DNA of 64,000 bases from positions 62,001-126,000 of the forward strand of contig NZ_JABBGA010000009.1 of assembly GCF_012927165.1 (NCBI RefSeq), written 5' to 3'. Positions 19,656 through 28,359 of the stretch are shown here, one piece after another; within the stretch, counting starts at the first letter, position 1; the number at the start of each line of letters is the position of its first letter. The notes under the pieces were generated by a model. It did no database searches. It had not been told where the DNA came from and saw only the letters and a list, made by a program, of their open reading frames with translations. The stretch is from Zoogloea dura. GTDB lineage: Bacteria > Pseudomonadota > Gammaproteobacteria > Burkholderiales > Rhodocyclaceae. The translations under genes were made by a program, and so were the position numbers.

Positions 19656-20918
19656 TCAGTGGGCCGGCCGGCCACCGGGGCCGCCGCGCTTCCTTTCCCG
19701 TCCGGGGGCGTTCACCGCGCCGGCGTCGATGGGCTCCACCTTCGCGCCGTCCTTGAGCTTGTCGAGGCCGTCCACCACCACCTTGTCGCCGACGGCCAGG
19801 CCCTCCTCGACGGCGGCCTTGCCCGCATCCACCGGGCCGAGCCGGACCGGCACCGCGCTGACCTTGCCCTCTTCACCCAGGCGATACACGTAGTTGCCCT
19901 TGCTGCCCTGCTGCACCGCCGCAGTCGGCACGGTGACCACGTCGGTCAGGGTGTCCAGCAGCAGGCGCACATTGACGAACTGGTTGGGGAAGAGGCTGCC
20001 GTCCTTGTTGTCGAAGTCGGCCTTGAGCTTGACGGTGCCGGTGGCGGAGTCGATCTGCGCATCCACCGCCAGCAAGCGCCCCTCGGCCAGGCGGCTCTTC
20101 ATTTCCCGGTCCCAGGCCTCGACCTTGAGGCCCTTGCCCTCGCGCAGCCGCTTGCGGATGCCCGGCAGGCGCTCCTCGGGCACCGCGAAGACCGCGGTGA
20201 TCGGCGTCATCTGGGCGATGGTGACCAGGCCGGCCGCATCCGAAGCCTTGACCATGTTGCCCGGATCCACCGCGCGCAGACCGACCCGGCCGGAGATCGG
20301 CGCCTTGATGGTGGTGTAGGACAACTGCAGCTCGGCGCTCTTCACCGCCGCCTCGTCGGCCTGCACCGTGCCCTGGTACTGGCGCACCAGGGCGTCCTGG
20401 GTATCGACCTGCTGCTTCGCGATGGAGTCCTGGGCCAGCAGGCCCTTGTAGCGCTCGAGGTCGAGCTTCGCGTTCTTCAACAGCGCGGCATCCCGGGCCA
20501 GCTGGCCGCGGGCCTGGTCGAGGGCGGCCTTGAAGGGCTCGGGGTCGATGCGGGCGATCAAGTCGCCGGCCTTGACCGCCTGGCCCTCGGTGAAGCGCAC
20601 CTCCAGCAGCGGCCCGTCCACCCGACTGCGCACGGTGACCAGGTTGCGCGGCACCACGTTGCCGAGGGCCGGCACCGTGACCCGCAGCTCGCCGGTCCCC
20701 AGGGTTTCGAGGGTCACCGGCACTGGACGCTCGCCGCGCATGCCGGGGCCACCCCGCGGCCCGGCGGCCTCCTTGCCCCCGCCGCCGCCCTCTCCCGGCA
20801 CGCCGCCGCGATAGGCGTAGTAGCCCCCGCCCGCGGCGAGCGCCAGGCCCACGATCCAGGGCCACAGACGATTACGTTTGGGAGCGGGGGATGCACTTGC
20901 AGGAGACGGGCTGGACAT
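19656..20918 (-). CDS. RND periplasmic adaptor (membrane fusion protein), MdtA/MuxA type
   Basis: Links the inner-membrane permeases to the outer-membrane channel. The 420-residue product has a single N-terminal transmembrane segment (about residues 18-36, LWPWIVGLALAAGGGYYAY), a Gly-rich spacer and a lipoyl/hairpin region (VRSRVDGPLLEVRFTEGQ). A beta-barrel domain (ITAVFAVPEERLPGIRKRL) and a C-terminal membrane-proximal domain follow. The C-terminal tail is Arg/Gly-rich. It is the first gene of the four-gene pump operon, transcribed leftward. Confidence 0.92.
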   Translation of the reverse strand: MSSPSPASASPAPKRNRLWPWIVGLALAAGGGYYAYRGGVPGEGGGGGKEAAGPRGGPGMRGERPVPVTLETLGTGELRVTVPALGNVVPRNLVTVRSRVDGPLLEVRFTEGQAVKAGDLIARIDPEPFKAALDQARGQLARDAALLKNAKLDLERYKGLLAQDSIAKQQVDTQDALVRQYQGTVQADEAAVKSAELQLSYTTIKAPISGRVGLRAVDPGNMVKASDAAGLVTIAQMTPITAVFAVPEERLPGIRKRLREGKGLKVEAWDREMKSRLAEGRLLAVDAQIDSATGTVKLKADFDNKDGSLFPNQFVNVRLLLDTLTDVVTVPTAAVQQGSKGNYVYRLGEEGKVSAVPVRLGPVDAGKAAVEEGLAVGDKVVVDGLDKLKDGAKVEPIDAGAVNAPGRERKRGGPGGRPAH

Positions 20919-21175
20919 GAATGGCTTTCAGGGAAGATTCCGGCTCGCGGGCCGGATCGGCAGGACACGAATGCTACACGATGGGCCTTTGCGACTGCCT
21001 ACTGACCGGAGCCCCCGGAAAACGATCCCCGCACTGCAAAATAGACACGTTCAGCCTCTTCGCTGTGCGCAATGCTTGTGAGACACTTTTTTTGACGTTT
21101 TAACCCTCCCGTCGTAGGGGATTTGAATCATAGTCAAAGAGTGCTGCAGTGCACATCAAATTGGAGAACTACACG

Positions 21176-22204
21176 ATGCCGCCTGTGCCGGCCCCCTCGC
21201 AGCCCAGCTCAGAGGACTTGCTGTCCATCATCCGCGTACAGACCGAGATTGCACGCCTCGGCCTCGATCTGGACGCAGTCATGGCGCTGGCGGTCAGGGC
21301 CTGCATGGAGCTCTCCCGTGCGGACGGCGCCGCCGTGGAGATCGCCGAAGGTCCGCTGATGATCTACAAGGCCGCCGCCGGCTCCGCCTCGGCACAGGTC
21401 GGCCTGAGCGTCAATGCCGGGCACAGCCTGTCCGGCCTCTGCGTGCAGACCGGTGTCCCCCTGTGGTGCGACGACGCAGAAGACGATCCGCGGGTCGACA
21501 TCGAGGCCTGCCGCCGGGTCGGCCTGCGCTCCATGGCCGTGGTGCCCCTGCGCCATGACAGCGAGACCGTGGGTGTGCTCAAGGTCCTGTCCCTGCAGCC
21601 CGCCGCCTTCGGCCCCCGCCAGATCGAGATTCTCAAGCTGATGGCCGACCTGCTCGCCGCATCCATGTACTTCGCCGCCCGCTGCGGCAAGGACGCCCTC
21701 TTCCACCGGGCCACCCACGACCTGCTGACCGGCCTGGCCAACCGCTCCCTGTTCATCGACCGCCTGCGCAACGCCTTGCTGCAGGCCGACCGGGAAGGCA
21801 ACCAGACCGGTGTGCTGATGGTGGACATGGACGAGCTCAAGCAGATCAACGACCGCTACGGCCACCGCATCGGCGACATCGCCATCCGCGAGTTCGGCAA
21901 CCGCCTGCTGGGCGGCGCACGGCGCTCCGACACGGTGGCGCGGCTGGGTGGCGACGAGTTCGGCATCGTCCTCAGCCCCACCGCCAGCTCCGACGGCCTG
22001 CGCGCCAGCACCGACCGCCTGATCCGCCAGGCGCAGGGGCCGCTGGTGGTGGACGGCCGCCAGATCGACCTGGGCGCGAGCTTCGGCGCCGCGCTCTACC
22101 CCAACGACGCCACCGACATCGACAGCCTGCTGGAAAAGGCCGACCAGGCCATGTACGTGATCAAGCGCGAACGCAAGAGCCAGGCCCCCCACCGGGCAGA
22201 CTGA
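21176..22204 (+). CDS. GAF-GGDEF diguanylate cyclase
   Basis: Predicted to make cyclic di-GMP from two GTP in response to a signal sensed by the GAF domain (about residues 20-165). The cyclase domain spans about 180-335. It contains THDLLTGLANR, MVDMDELKQINDRYGH, and an intact active site RLGGDEFGIVL. A product-inhibition I-site RRSD lies five residues before GGDEF. It is soluble with no membrane helix. The ATG at 21176 is chosen because GGAG lies nine bases upstream; a GTG at 21149 is in frame. Divergent from the efflux operon across a 257-base gap in which I see no strong promoter. Confidence 0.9.
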   Translation: MPPVPAPSQPSSEDLLSIIRVQTEIARLGLDLDAVMALAVRACMELSRADGAAVEIAEGPLMIYKAAAGSASAQVGLSVNAGHSLSGLCVQTGVPLWCDDAEDDPRVDIEACRRVGLRSMAVVPLRHDSETVGVLKVLSLQPAAFGPRQIEILKLMADLLAASMYFAARCGKDALFHRATHDLLTGLANRSLFIDRLRNALLQADREGNQTGVLMVDMDELKQINDRYGHRIGDIAIREFGNRLLGGARRSDTVARLGGDEFGIVLSPTASSDGLRASTDRLIRQAQGPLVVDGRQIDLGASFGAALYPNDATDIDSLLEKADQAMYVIKRERKSQAPHRAD

Positions 22205-22213
22205 GGCGAGGGG

Positions 22214-22259
22214 CTTCAGCCGCCCTCAGGTGCAGGATCGAAGTCCACGGGCTGAAGCT
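22214..22259. repeat. REP-like element at the cyclase/PepSY gene junction
   Basis: CTTCAGCCGCCC at 22214-22225 is identical to the core of the REP-like pair at 13.4 kb. An inverted GGCTGAAGC follows at 22251-22259. The element lies between two convergent genes and covers the last codons of the PepSY gene. Confidence 0.5.
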
Positions 22260-23392
22260 TCGCCTGCCTGGCCCCTGGCCCTGGCTTTGGCGCGGCGCTT
22301 CTGCCGCCAGCGCAGCCAGCCGGTCACCAGCATCACGGCGGGCAGCAGGCCGGCGATGCAGGCCAGCAGGCGGCCACCCAGGCCGAAGGCCTCGCCGTTG
22401 TGGAGGGGGTGCATCCAGGCCATGAAGCCGTCGCCGGCGCTCCCGGCCCGGGGGTCGCGGACCTGCAGCACGGCGCCGCTGGACGGGTCGATCCACACCT
22501 GGGCGCGGGGAAAGCGCCGGCCCGGTTCGCCCGGCGTGTGGAAGCGCACCGAGATGGGCTTTCCCGCCGCCCCCGGCGTCTCGATCCAGCGCAATTCGCC
22601 CTGCGGAAACTCGCGGCGGGCGATGGCGACGGCCTCGTCCAGGGACAGCATCGGCGCGCCCTCCTCCACCAGGCCGGCCGGCGCACGGTAGAACGGGGTC
22701 AGCGGCGAGAAGGCTTCAATCCCGCCACGGGCCAGTTCCGGCAGGCCCAGCACGCTGCCGGTGAAGGCCAGCACGATGAGCACCAAACCGCCATAGACGC
22801 CGGACAGCACATGCAGGTCGTAGGTGCGGCGCACCGCGCCCGGGCGCAATTGCGGCCTGAGGGCCGCCGCCAGGCGGGCCCGGCTGGGCCACCACAGCAC
22901 CATGCCGCTGAGCAGCGACGCCAGCAGCACCAGCCCCGCGTAGCCGACCACGTCCTTGCCGGTCTGCCCGAGCAGCAGGCTGTAGTGCAGGTCGTACAGC
23001 CAGGTGACCGCGTAATCGCCCCAGAAGCGCCGGCTGGTCTCCTTCAGGGTGTGCGGGTCAAGGGTCAGCATCAGCGGCGCGAAGCCCCGCCCGGCGGTTT
23101 CCGGCGGGTTGTAGTAGCGCACCATCAGGGGCCGCTGCGGCCCCGGCGGCATCTCGATCCGCCACGGGCCGGTCCGCTCCGGATGCAGCGCGTGCAGACG
23201 CGCCAGCACCGCATCCGGCGACGGCGGCGCGGCCGGCCGATCCACCCGGATCGCCGGGTTGAGCAGGCCATCCAGCTCCGGGTAAAACACCAGCACGCTG
23301 CCGGTCAGCCCGAGCAGTGCGAACAGCAGGCCGGCCGCCAGGCCGAGCCAGAGGTGGACTTTCAGCCAGCAGCGGCGGACGGCGGCGCGCAC
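22226..23392 (-). CDS. PepSY-associated TM helix protein (iron-regulated membrane protein family)
   Basis: Inner-membrane protein of 388 residues with about four transmembrane helices. The first is WLKVHLWLGLAAGLLFALLG, the family signature with its conserved histidine, and PepSY-like loops lie in between. Such proteins sit next to siderophore TonB receptors and are thought to reduce or release iron in the periplasm. Here it starts 16 bases after the TonB receptor gene. The start codon is GTG with GGAG just upstream. The C-terminal tail is encoded by REP-like sequence, so the original end may have been different. Confidence 0.85.
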   Translation of the reverse strand: MRAAVRRCWLKVHLWLGLAAGLLFALLGLTGSVLVFYPELDGLLNPAIRVDRPAAPPSPDAVLARLHALHPERTGPWRIEMPPGPQRPLMVRYYNPPETAGRGFAPLMLTLDPHTLKETSRRFWGDYAVTWLYDLHYSLLLGQTGKDVVGYAGLVLLASLLSGMVLWWPSRARLAAALRPQLRPGAVRRTYDLHVLSGVYGGLVLIVLAFTGSVLGLPELARGGIEAFSPLTPFYRAPAGLVEEGAPMLSLDEAVAIARREFPQGELRWIETPGAAGKPISVRFHTPGEPGRRFPRAQVWIDPSSGAVLQVRDPRAGSAGDGFMAWMHPLHNGEAFGLGGRLLACIAGLLPAVMLVTGWLRWRQKRRAKARARGQAGEASARGLRSCT

Positions 23393-23408
23393 GGCGGCTC
23401 CGCCGGGC

Positions 23409-25448
23409 TCAGAACTTCACGGCCAGCGTGCCATACACGCTGCGCGGGGCGCCCGGTGCGTGCAGGCTCTGGGCCCCGTCCCACCACACGTACTCGCTGT
23501 AGCGGTCGAACAGGTTGCGCAGCGTCAGTTCGACGCTCAGCGCCGGGCTCAGGCGGTAGGCGCCGGACAGGTTGACATGGGTGTAGCCGCCGAACTTGCC
23601 GGTGGCGTTGGTGCGCTCCAGGTAATAGCTGGTCTGGCCGTTGAGCCAGGCCGACAGACGCAGGGCCTCGCTGGCCTGGTAGTCGGAGCCGGCGGCGTAG
23701 AGCAGCTGCGGCACGTGGTCGATTTCCTTGCCCAGGCTGGCCGGCGAAGACGAATCCGCCTGCAGGATCTTAGAGCGCTGGATGGCCGTGGACGCCCACA
23801 GGCCGAGGCTCGCGGTGGGCCGCGCGTTGATCTGCAGGTCGATGCCCTGGCGACGGGTCTGGCCGATGTTCTCGGCGTCGTTGGCCGGGTCGTTGAGCTT
23901 GCGGCGGGCTTCGTTGGACGCTGTCTGGCGCCACACGGCGACGCGCCCGTCGAGCCAGGCCAGGGGCCGGAACTTGAGGCCGGCCTCCAGTCCCTCGTTG
24001 ATCGAGGGTGCCAGGCTGGCGTTCTGATTCACCTTGTAGGAGGCCGTACCCACCCCCACCTGGAAGCTGCGCCCCCAGTTGCCATACACCGACCACGCCT
24101 CCGACGGTGCATACACTGCCGACAGCTTGGGCTGCTTGATGTTGCCGTAGTCGTTGACGTCGTAGGTCCGACCATTGAGTTGGTTGGTATAGCTGCCGTC
24201 CACCCGGTCGATGCGGAAGGCGGGCGTCAGGGTCAGGCCCGGCAGGGGTTTCACCACGGCCTGCACAAAGGCCCCGGCGGTGTTGAAGTCGAACTGCTGG
24301 TTGCGGGTCTGGCTCTGGCGCACCTGGGCCACGGTGGTAAAGCGCTGGCTGCGGTTGTCCTGATGCTCGGCATCCACGCCGCCCATCACGGCGAGGTCAC
24401 CGAAAAGTGTCTTGCCGGCGCGCCAGGTCAGGGTGGTGGAGGCGCCGGTGTGGGTTTCGGCGACGATGCGTTCCTGCTGGGCCGCCCCGGCCGAGAACTT
24501 CACGAAACGCCGGTCGTCCAGGTTGTTCAAATAGACCTGGCCCGTCCAGAACAGGCGCTCGCCCAGTTCCGACTCGCCCTGCAGGGCAAACTGGCTCACC
24601 TGGCGGCGGTCCTCGTCCGTAGCATTGTGGGCCGGCGACTGGTCCGGATTGGCCTTGACCTGAGCCTGGGTCAAATAGCCCGCCTCGTCGGCAGTGGCCG
24701 TGTAGTGCCGGGCGATCAGGCCGAAGCGGGAGTTTCCGCCGGCCGGGGTGACGAACCACTTGCCCGAGAAGCTGCCGCTCTCGGCATTGGCATGGTCCCG
24801 GTAGCCGTCGGTCCGGTTCAGGGAGACGGCATAGTTCTGGGCCAACCCGTCCTTCTCGATGCCGGCGGCCGCCTGCAGCTCACGGGTGGCAAAACTGCCC
24901 ACGGTGGCCCGGCCCAGCAGGTAGTTGCCGCCGCTCTTGGTCGAGATGTTGGCGTTGCCGGCGATGTTGTGCAGCCCATAACGCGGATCGTTGGTGCCCC
25001 GCACCACTTCGATGGATTCGATATCCAGGCGCGGCGCCAGATCAATGTAAGGCATGTTGCCGTCGTTGCTGTTGGACGGCACGCCGTCGATCAGCAGCTT
25101 GACCGCATTGATCTCGCCTTCGCCGTTGAAGGCCCGCAGGGAAAACTTGCCCGAGGTGGTGCCCTGGCCGAACTGGGTCAGCATCACTCCGGGCACCTGG
25201 CCGAAGAGCTCCCAGTTGTTGCTCACCACCTGGCTCTCGATGCGCTCGGTCGGCAGCACATCCACCGAGGTCAGCAGACGCTTCGCCTCCAGGGGGCCGC
25301 CGGCGCTGCCGCTGACAACCACCTGGCCGAGGGTCAGCACGGGGCTGTCGCCCGGCGCGGCGTCGGCGGCCATGGCACCGGATGCGGAAAACAAGCCGCC
25401 AGCGAGGGCCACGGCAAGCGCGAGGGGGATGGGGCGGAGGACGGACAT
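23409..25448 (-). CDS. TonB-dependent outer-membrane receptor
   Basis: Energy-dependent importer, probably of a ferric siderophore or similar metal chelate. From ATG 25448 (AGGAAAAACG ribosome site) it is 679 residues with a signal peptide ending near AMA. A plug domain (about 40-150) contains VKLLIDGVPSNSNDGN and IESIEVVRGTNDPRYG. A 22-strand barrel ends in aromatic LAVKF. The PepSY protein downstream supports an iron role. No Fur box is evident upstream, but a 19-bp palindrome is present. An in-frame upstream start at 25580 would add an unlikely 44 residues. Confidence 0.92.
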   Translation of the reverse strand: MSVLRPIPLALAVALAGGLFSASGAMAADAAPGDSPVLTLGQVVVSGSAGGPLEAKRLLTSVDVLPTERIESQVVSNNWELFGQVPGVMLTQFGQGTTSGKFSLRAFNGEGEINAVKLLIDGVPSNSNDGNMPYIDLAPRLDIESIEVVRGTNDPRYGLHNIAGNANISTKSGGNYLLGRATVGSFATRELQAAAGIEKDGLAQNYAVSLNRTDGYRDHANAESGSFSGKWFVTPAGGNSRFGLIARHYTATADEAGYLTQAQVKANPDQSPAHNATDEDRRQVSQFALQGESELGERLFWTGQVYLNNLDDRRFVKFSAGAAQQERIVAETHTGASTTLTWRAGKTLFGDLAVMGGVDAEHQDNRSQRFTTVAQVRQSQTRNQQFDFNTAGAFVQAVVKPLPGLTLTPAFRIDRVDGSYTNQLNGRTYDVNDYGNIKQPKLSAVYAPSEAWSVYGNWGRSFQVGVGTASYKVNQNASLAPSINEGLEAGLKFRPLAWLDGRVAVWRQTASNEARRKLNDPANDAENIGQTRRQGIDLQINARPTASLGLWASTAIQRSKILQADSSSPASLGKEIDHVPQLLYAAGSDYQASEALRLSAWLNGQTSYYLERTNATGKFGGYTHVNLSGAYRLSPALSVELTLRNLFDRYSEYVWWDGAQSLHAPGAPRSVYGTLAVKF

Positions 25449-25534
25449 CGTTTTTCCTGGAGAGTCGGCAACGGGTGCGGACTCTAACAAGCCCCGGCCG
25501 TGCGGAAACTTGATCCAGGCCAGAATCGGGGCCT

Positions 25535-25553
25535 CTGCGACACCATGTCGCAG
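25535..25553. promoter_or_regulatory. 19-bp palindrome upstream of the TonB receptor
   Basis: CTGCGACACCATGTCGCAG is a perfect 8-3-8 inverted repeat. It lies 87 bases upstream of the receptor start, between it and the divergent 2H phosphoesterase gene. It could be an operator for either gene. I cannot match it to a known regulator. Confidence 0.5.
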
Positions 25554-25681
25554 CCGGGCAGGGCTCCAGACGGTAGTCACTCACAAAGCTGGGCAAAGCT
25601 CATACTCAGGCGATAAGCAGGGCGGGAACAGGCCGCTTGATTTACGATAGCGCCTCTCCAGCCCCCCTCCCATTCAAGCGT

Positions 25682-26431
25682 ATGGCCTCCGTGTTCGACC
25701 TTGCCCGTGCCGATTTCCTGGCTGCCGGCCATACTCTCGAGAACGTTCGCCGGGACTTCCCCGAATGGCACAGGGGGCGTCCCCGGTATCTGCTTTGGGC
25801 CATCGACGCCGACCAACCCGCTGTTCGCGAGCAGGTGGCCCGTGCCACCCACCACCTGCAGGACCTGCTTCTCGCGGGCTACGTCCGCCAGCCACACCTC
25901 ACCCTCGCCCTGTGCGGGTTTCCCACCGACGAACCCCGGCAGGACGATGACTTCGGGCCCACGGCGCTGCTGGCCCAGCTCAAGGCCTTGCGGGCCGCAG
26001 CCTGTGCCCCCTTCATGCTGCAGATCGGCCATCTCGCCAGCTTTTCATCTGCCCCCTTTCTGGCCGTCCAGGACCTGGAAGGTGGACTCGGCGTGCTTCG
26101 CGATGCCTTGTCCGCTACGACGCACCCGACCGGCAGCCCCTACGTACCCCACGTCACGGTGGGCCTCTACAACGGGCGCTACTCCACTCCGAAGGTCCAG
26201 GCCCGGCTGGATGCGCATGCGGCTCGACCCGTGCTGTGCCCGGTCGACCGGATCAGCCTGATGAGCTACGCTTCCGCGGAAATCGGAGGCCCCCTGGCTC
26301 ATCTGGCCGATTACGACCTCGCCAGCCAGGTGCTGGTATGGCGCGACGACCCGCTCCATCTCCAACTCCAGGCGGCGTCCACCGCCGCCACCGGAATTCA
26401 TTCACATTCGGACGGAAGCACTATCCACTAG
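25682..26431 (+). CDS. 2H phosphoesterase (2'-5' RNA ligase superfamily)
   Basis: Belongs to the 2H fold, whose members open 2',3'-cyclic phosphates or ligate RNA. The 249-residue protein has both catalytic HxT motifs: QPHLTLAL near residue 74 and VPHVTVGL near 157. The spacing fits the fold. The substrate is unknown. It could be an RNA or nucleotide cyclic phosphate. The ATG at 25682 is chosen, but there is no clear ribosome site and an upstream TTG at 25637 is possible. It runs directly into the histidine kinase gene, one base apart. Confidence 0.82.
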   Translation: MASVFDLARADFLAAGHTLENVRRDFPEWHRGRPRYLLWAIDADQPAVREQVARATHHLQDLLLAGYVRQPHLTLALCGFPTDEPRQDDDFGPTALLAQLKALRAAACAPFMLQIGHLASFSSAPFLAVQDLEGGLGVLRDALSATTHPTGSPYVPHVTVGLYNGRYSTPKVQARLDAHAARPVLCPVDRISLMSYASAEIGGPLAHLADYDLASQVLVWRDDPLHLQLQAASTAATGIHSHSDGSTIH

Positions 26432-26442
26432 AGTGAATGAGT
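26396..26442 (+). repeat. Inverted repeat spanning the 2H stop and kinase start
   Basis: ATTCATTCAC (26396-26405) can pair with GTGAATGAGT (26433-26442) at 9 of 10 positions across a 27-base loop. The 3' arm contains the GTG start of the kinase, and the loop holds the stop of the upstream gene. It might make kinase translation depend on upstream translation. Confidence 0.4.
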
Positions 26443-28307
26443 CCCGTCCTCCGAGTGCCGTGCCAATGCCTCACCCGCGCAGCCTGACCGCCCCCCACCG
26501 CGCGATCCTCCGCATCGTGCTGGTGTATGCGCTGGCGGCAGGGGCCTGGATCATCCTGTCGGACAGGCTCCTCTTCCTGGCCGGTCTCGAATCCGATACG
26601 GCGCTGATCAGCATCCTCAAGGGCCTGTTCTTCGTGGCCGTCACCTCGCTGCTGCTTTACGGCATGCAGCGCCGCGCCTGGGAACGCCACACTCGCGCCC
26701 TCACCGAGCGCGTGAATGCGCTGAACCTCCTCGAAACGGTGACCAACGCCTCCGAAGACGCCATCTTCGCGAAAGACCGGCAAGGCCGTTACCTGGTCCT
26801 CAACCGGGCCGCCAGCCGCTTCATTGGCAAGCCGCCCCGCGAAGTCATCGGCAAGGACGACCGGGCCCTCTTTCCGCCGGAGCAGGCGGAAATGCTCCTC
26901 GCCATCAACGCGCGCATCGTCGCTGAAAGGATCACCAGCACCCACGAGGAGGCCGTGGACACCAGCAGCGGCCCGCGCATCTTCCTCGCCACCAAGGGTC
27001 CCCTCCTGAACGAGGACGGCACGGTCCTCGGCACCTTCGGAATTTCCCGGGACATCACCGAAAGCAAGCAGGTTCAGGACGAACTGGCCCGCCATCGGGC
27101 CCGCCTCGAAAGTCTGGTGGCCCAGCGCACCGCTGAACTCGGTGCCGCCAAGGAATCCGCCGAGGCAGCAAACATTGCCAAGAGCGCCTTCCTGGCCAAC
27201 ATGTCCCACGAGATCCGCACGCCGCTGGGCGCCATTGCCGGCCTGACTCACCTGATCCGCCAGGCCGGCCTTCCCCCCGAACAGCACGAGCGCCTCAACA
27301 AGCTGGACATGGCCGGCAAGCACCTGCTGGGGGTCATCAATGCGATCCTCGACCTGTCCAAGATCGAGGCCGGCAAGTTCTTCATCGACGAAGCCCCCGT
27401 GCACGTGGAGGCCCTGCTGGCCGACGTCGCCTCTCTGATCCACGACCGGGCGCGCAGCAAGGGCCTCGCCCTGACCACCGAGTGCGGGCCGATGCCACAC
27501 AACCTGCTCGGCGACCCCACCCGGATCCGCCAAGCGCTGCTGAATTTCGCTGTCAATGGCATCAAGTTCACCGAGAAAGGCAGCGTGCATATCAGTGCCC
27601 GCGTGGTCGAACAGTCCGACCAGGACGCCATGCTGCGCTTCGAGGTCGAAGACACTGGCATCGGGATCGCACCCGAAGCCCTGGCCCGCCTGTTCAGCGC
27701 CTTCGAGCAGGCCGACAACAGCATCTCCCGCAAATATGGCGGTACCGGCCTCGGCCTGGCCCTGTCCCGCAAACTCTCGCAACTCATGGGCGGCGACGCC
27801 GGGGCACGCAGCCAGCCCGGCATCGGCAGCACCTTCTGGCTGAGCGTGCGGCTGCGCAAGTCGGTGCAGAGCACTGACAACGACACCCCGCCGGCCCCCG
27901 GCCAGGCCATCCTGGTGCTGCAGCGCGAGCACGCCGGGCGCCATGTCCTGCTGGTCGAGGACGAGCCGGTGAACCGCGAGATCGGCAAGCTGGTCCTGGA
28001 GGATGCCGGCCTCGCCGTGCACCTCGCCGAAGACGGCCAGGCTGCCCTGGAACTGCTCCGGGACCATCACTTCGACCTGATCCTGATGGACATGCAGATG
28101 CCGCGCATGGACGGCCTCGCCGCCACCCGGGCGATCCGGGCCCTGCCTGAAGGGCAGCAGATCCCCATCGTCGCGCTGACCGCCAACGCCTTTGCCGAGG
28201 ACCGCCTGCGCTGCCAGGACGCCGGCATGAACGATTTCCTTTCCAAGCCTTTCGAGCCGGAGCAGTTCTACGCCGTCATCCTGCGCTGGCTATCCCGCAA
28301 AAGCTGA
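26433..28307 (+). CDS. Hybrid sensor histidine kinase (2 TM - PAS - HisKA - HATPase - REC)
   Basis: Membrane signal-transduction kinase of 624 residues. Two transmembrane helices (about 24-42 and 57-77) have almost no periplasmic loop between them, so the signal is probably intramembrane or cytoplasmic. A PAS domain (about 100-210) leads by a coiled coil to the phospho-acceptor H259 in FLANMSHEIRTPLG. ATPase motifs follow (LLNFAVNGIKFTEKG, then VEDTGIGI and KYGGTGLGLALS). A C-terminal receiver has its aspartate in LILMDMQMPRMDG. No output regulator lies nearby, so a separate phosphotransfer partner is expected. The start may be GTG 26433 or ATG 26466; neither has a strong ribosome site. Confidence 0.92.
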   Translation: MNESRPPSAVPMPHPRSLTAPHRAILRIVLVYALAAGAWIILSDRLLFLAGLESDTALISILKGLFFVAVTSLLLYGMQRRAWERHTRALTERVNALNLLETVTNASEDAIFAKDRQGRYLVLNRAASRFIGKPPREVIGKDDRALFPPEQAEMLLAINARIVAERITSTHEEAVDTSSGPRIFLATKGPLLNEDGTVLGTFGISRDITESKQVQDELARHRARLESLVAQRTAELGAAKESAEAANIAKSAFLANMSHEIRTPLGAIAGLTHLIRQAGLPPEQHERLNKLDMAGKHLLGVINAILDLSKIEAGKFFIDEAPVHVEALLADVASLIHDRARSKGLALTTECGPMPHNLLGDPTRIRQALLNFAVNGIKFTEKGSVHISARVVEQSDQDAMLRFEVEDTGIGIAPEALARLFSAFEQADNSISRKYGGTGLGLALSRKLSQLMGGDAGARSQPGIGSTFWLSVRLRKSVQSTDNDTPPAPGQAILVLQREHAGRHVLLVEDEPVNREIGKLVLEDAGLAVHLAEDGQAALELLRDHHFDLILMDMQMPRMDGLAATRAIRALPEGQQIPIVALTANAFAEDRLRCQDAGMNDFLSKPFEPEQFYAVILRWLSRKS

Positions 28308-28359
28308 AGCCGATCCCGCCGGGCAGTACAATGCGCGCCCTGCCGACCAGGACCACGCC

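Noticed and set aside
21087-21097. T-run plus TTGACG upstream of the GAF-GGDEF gene as terminator or promoter
   Set aside because: No stem precedes the T-run, and no -10 box lies at a useful distance from TTGACG.
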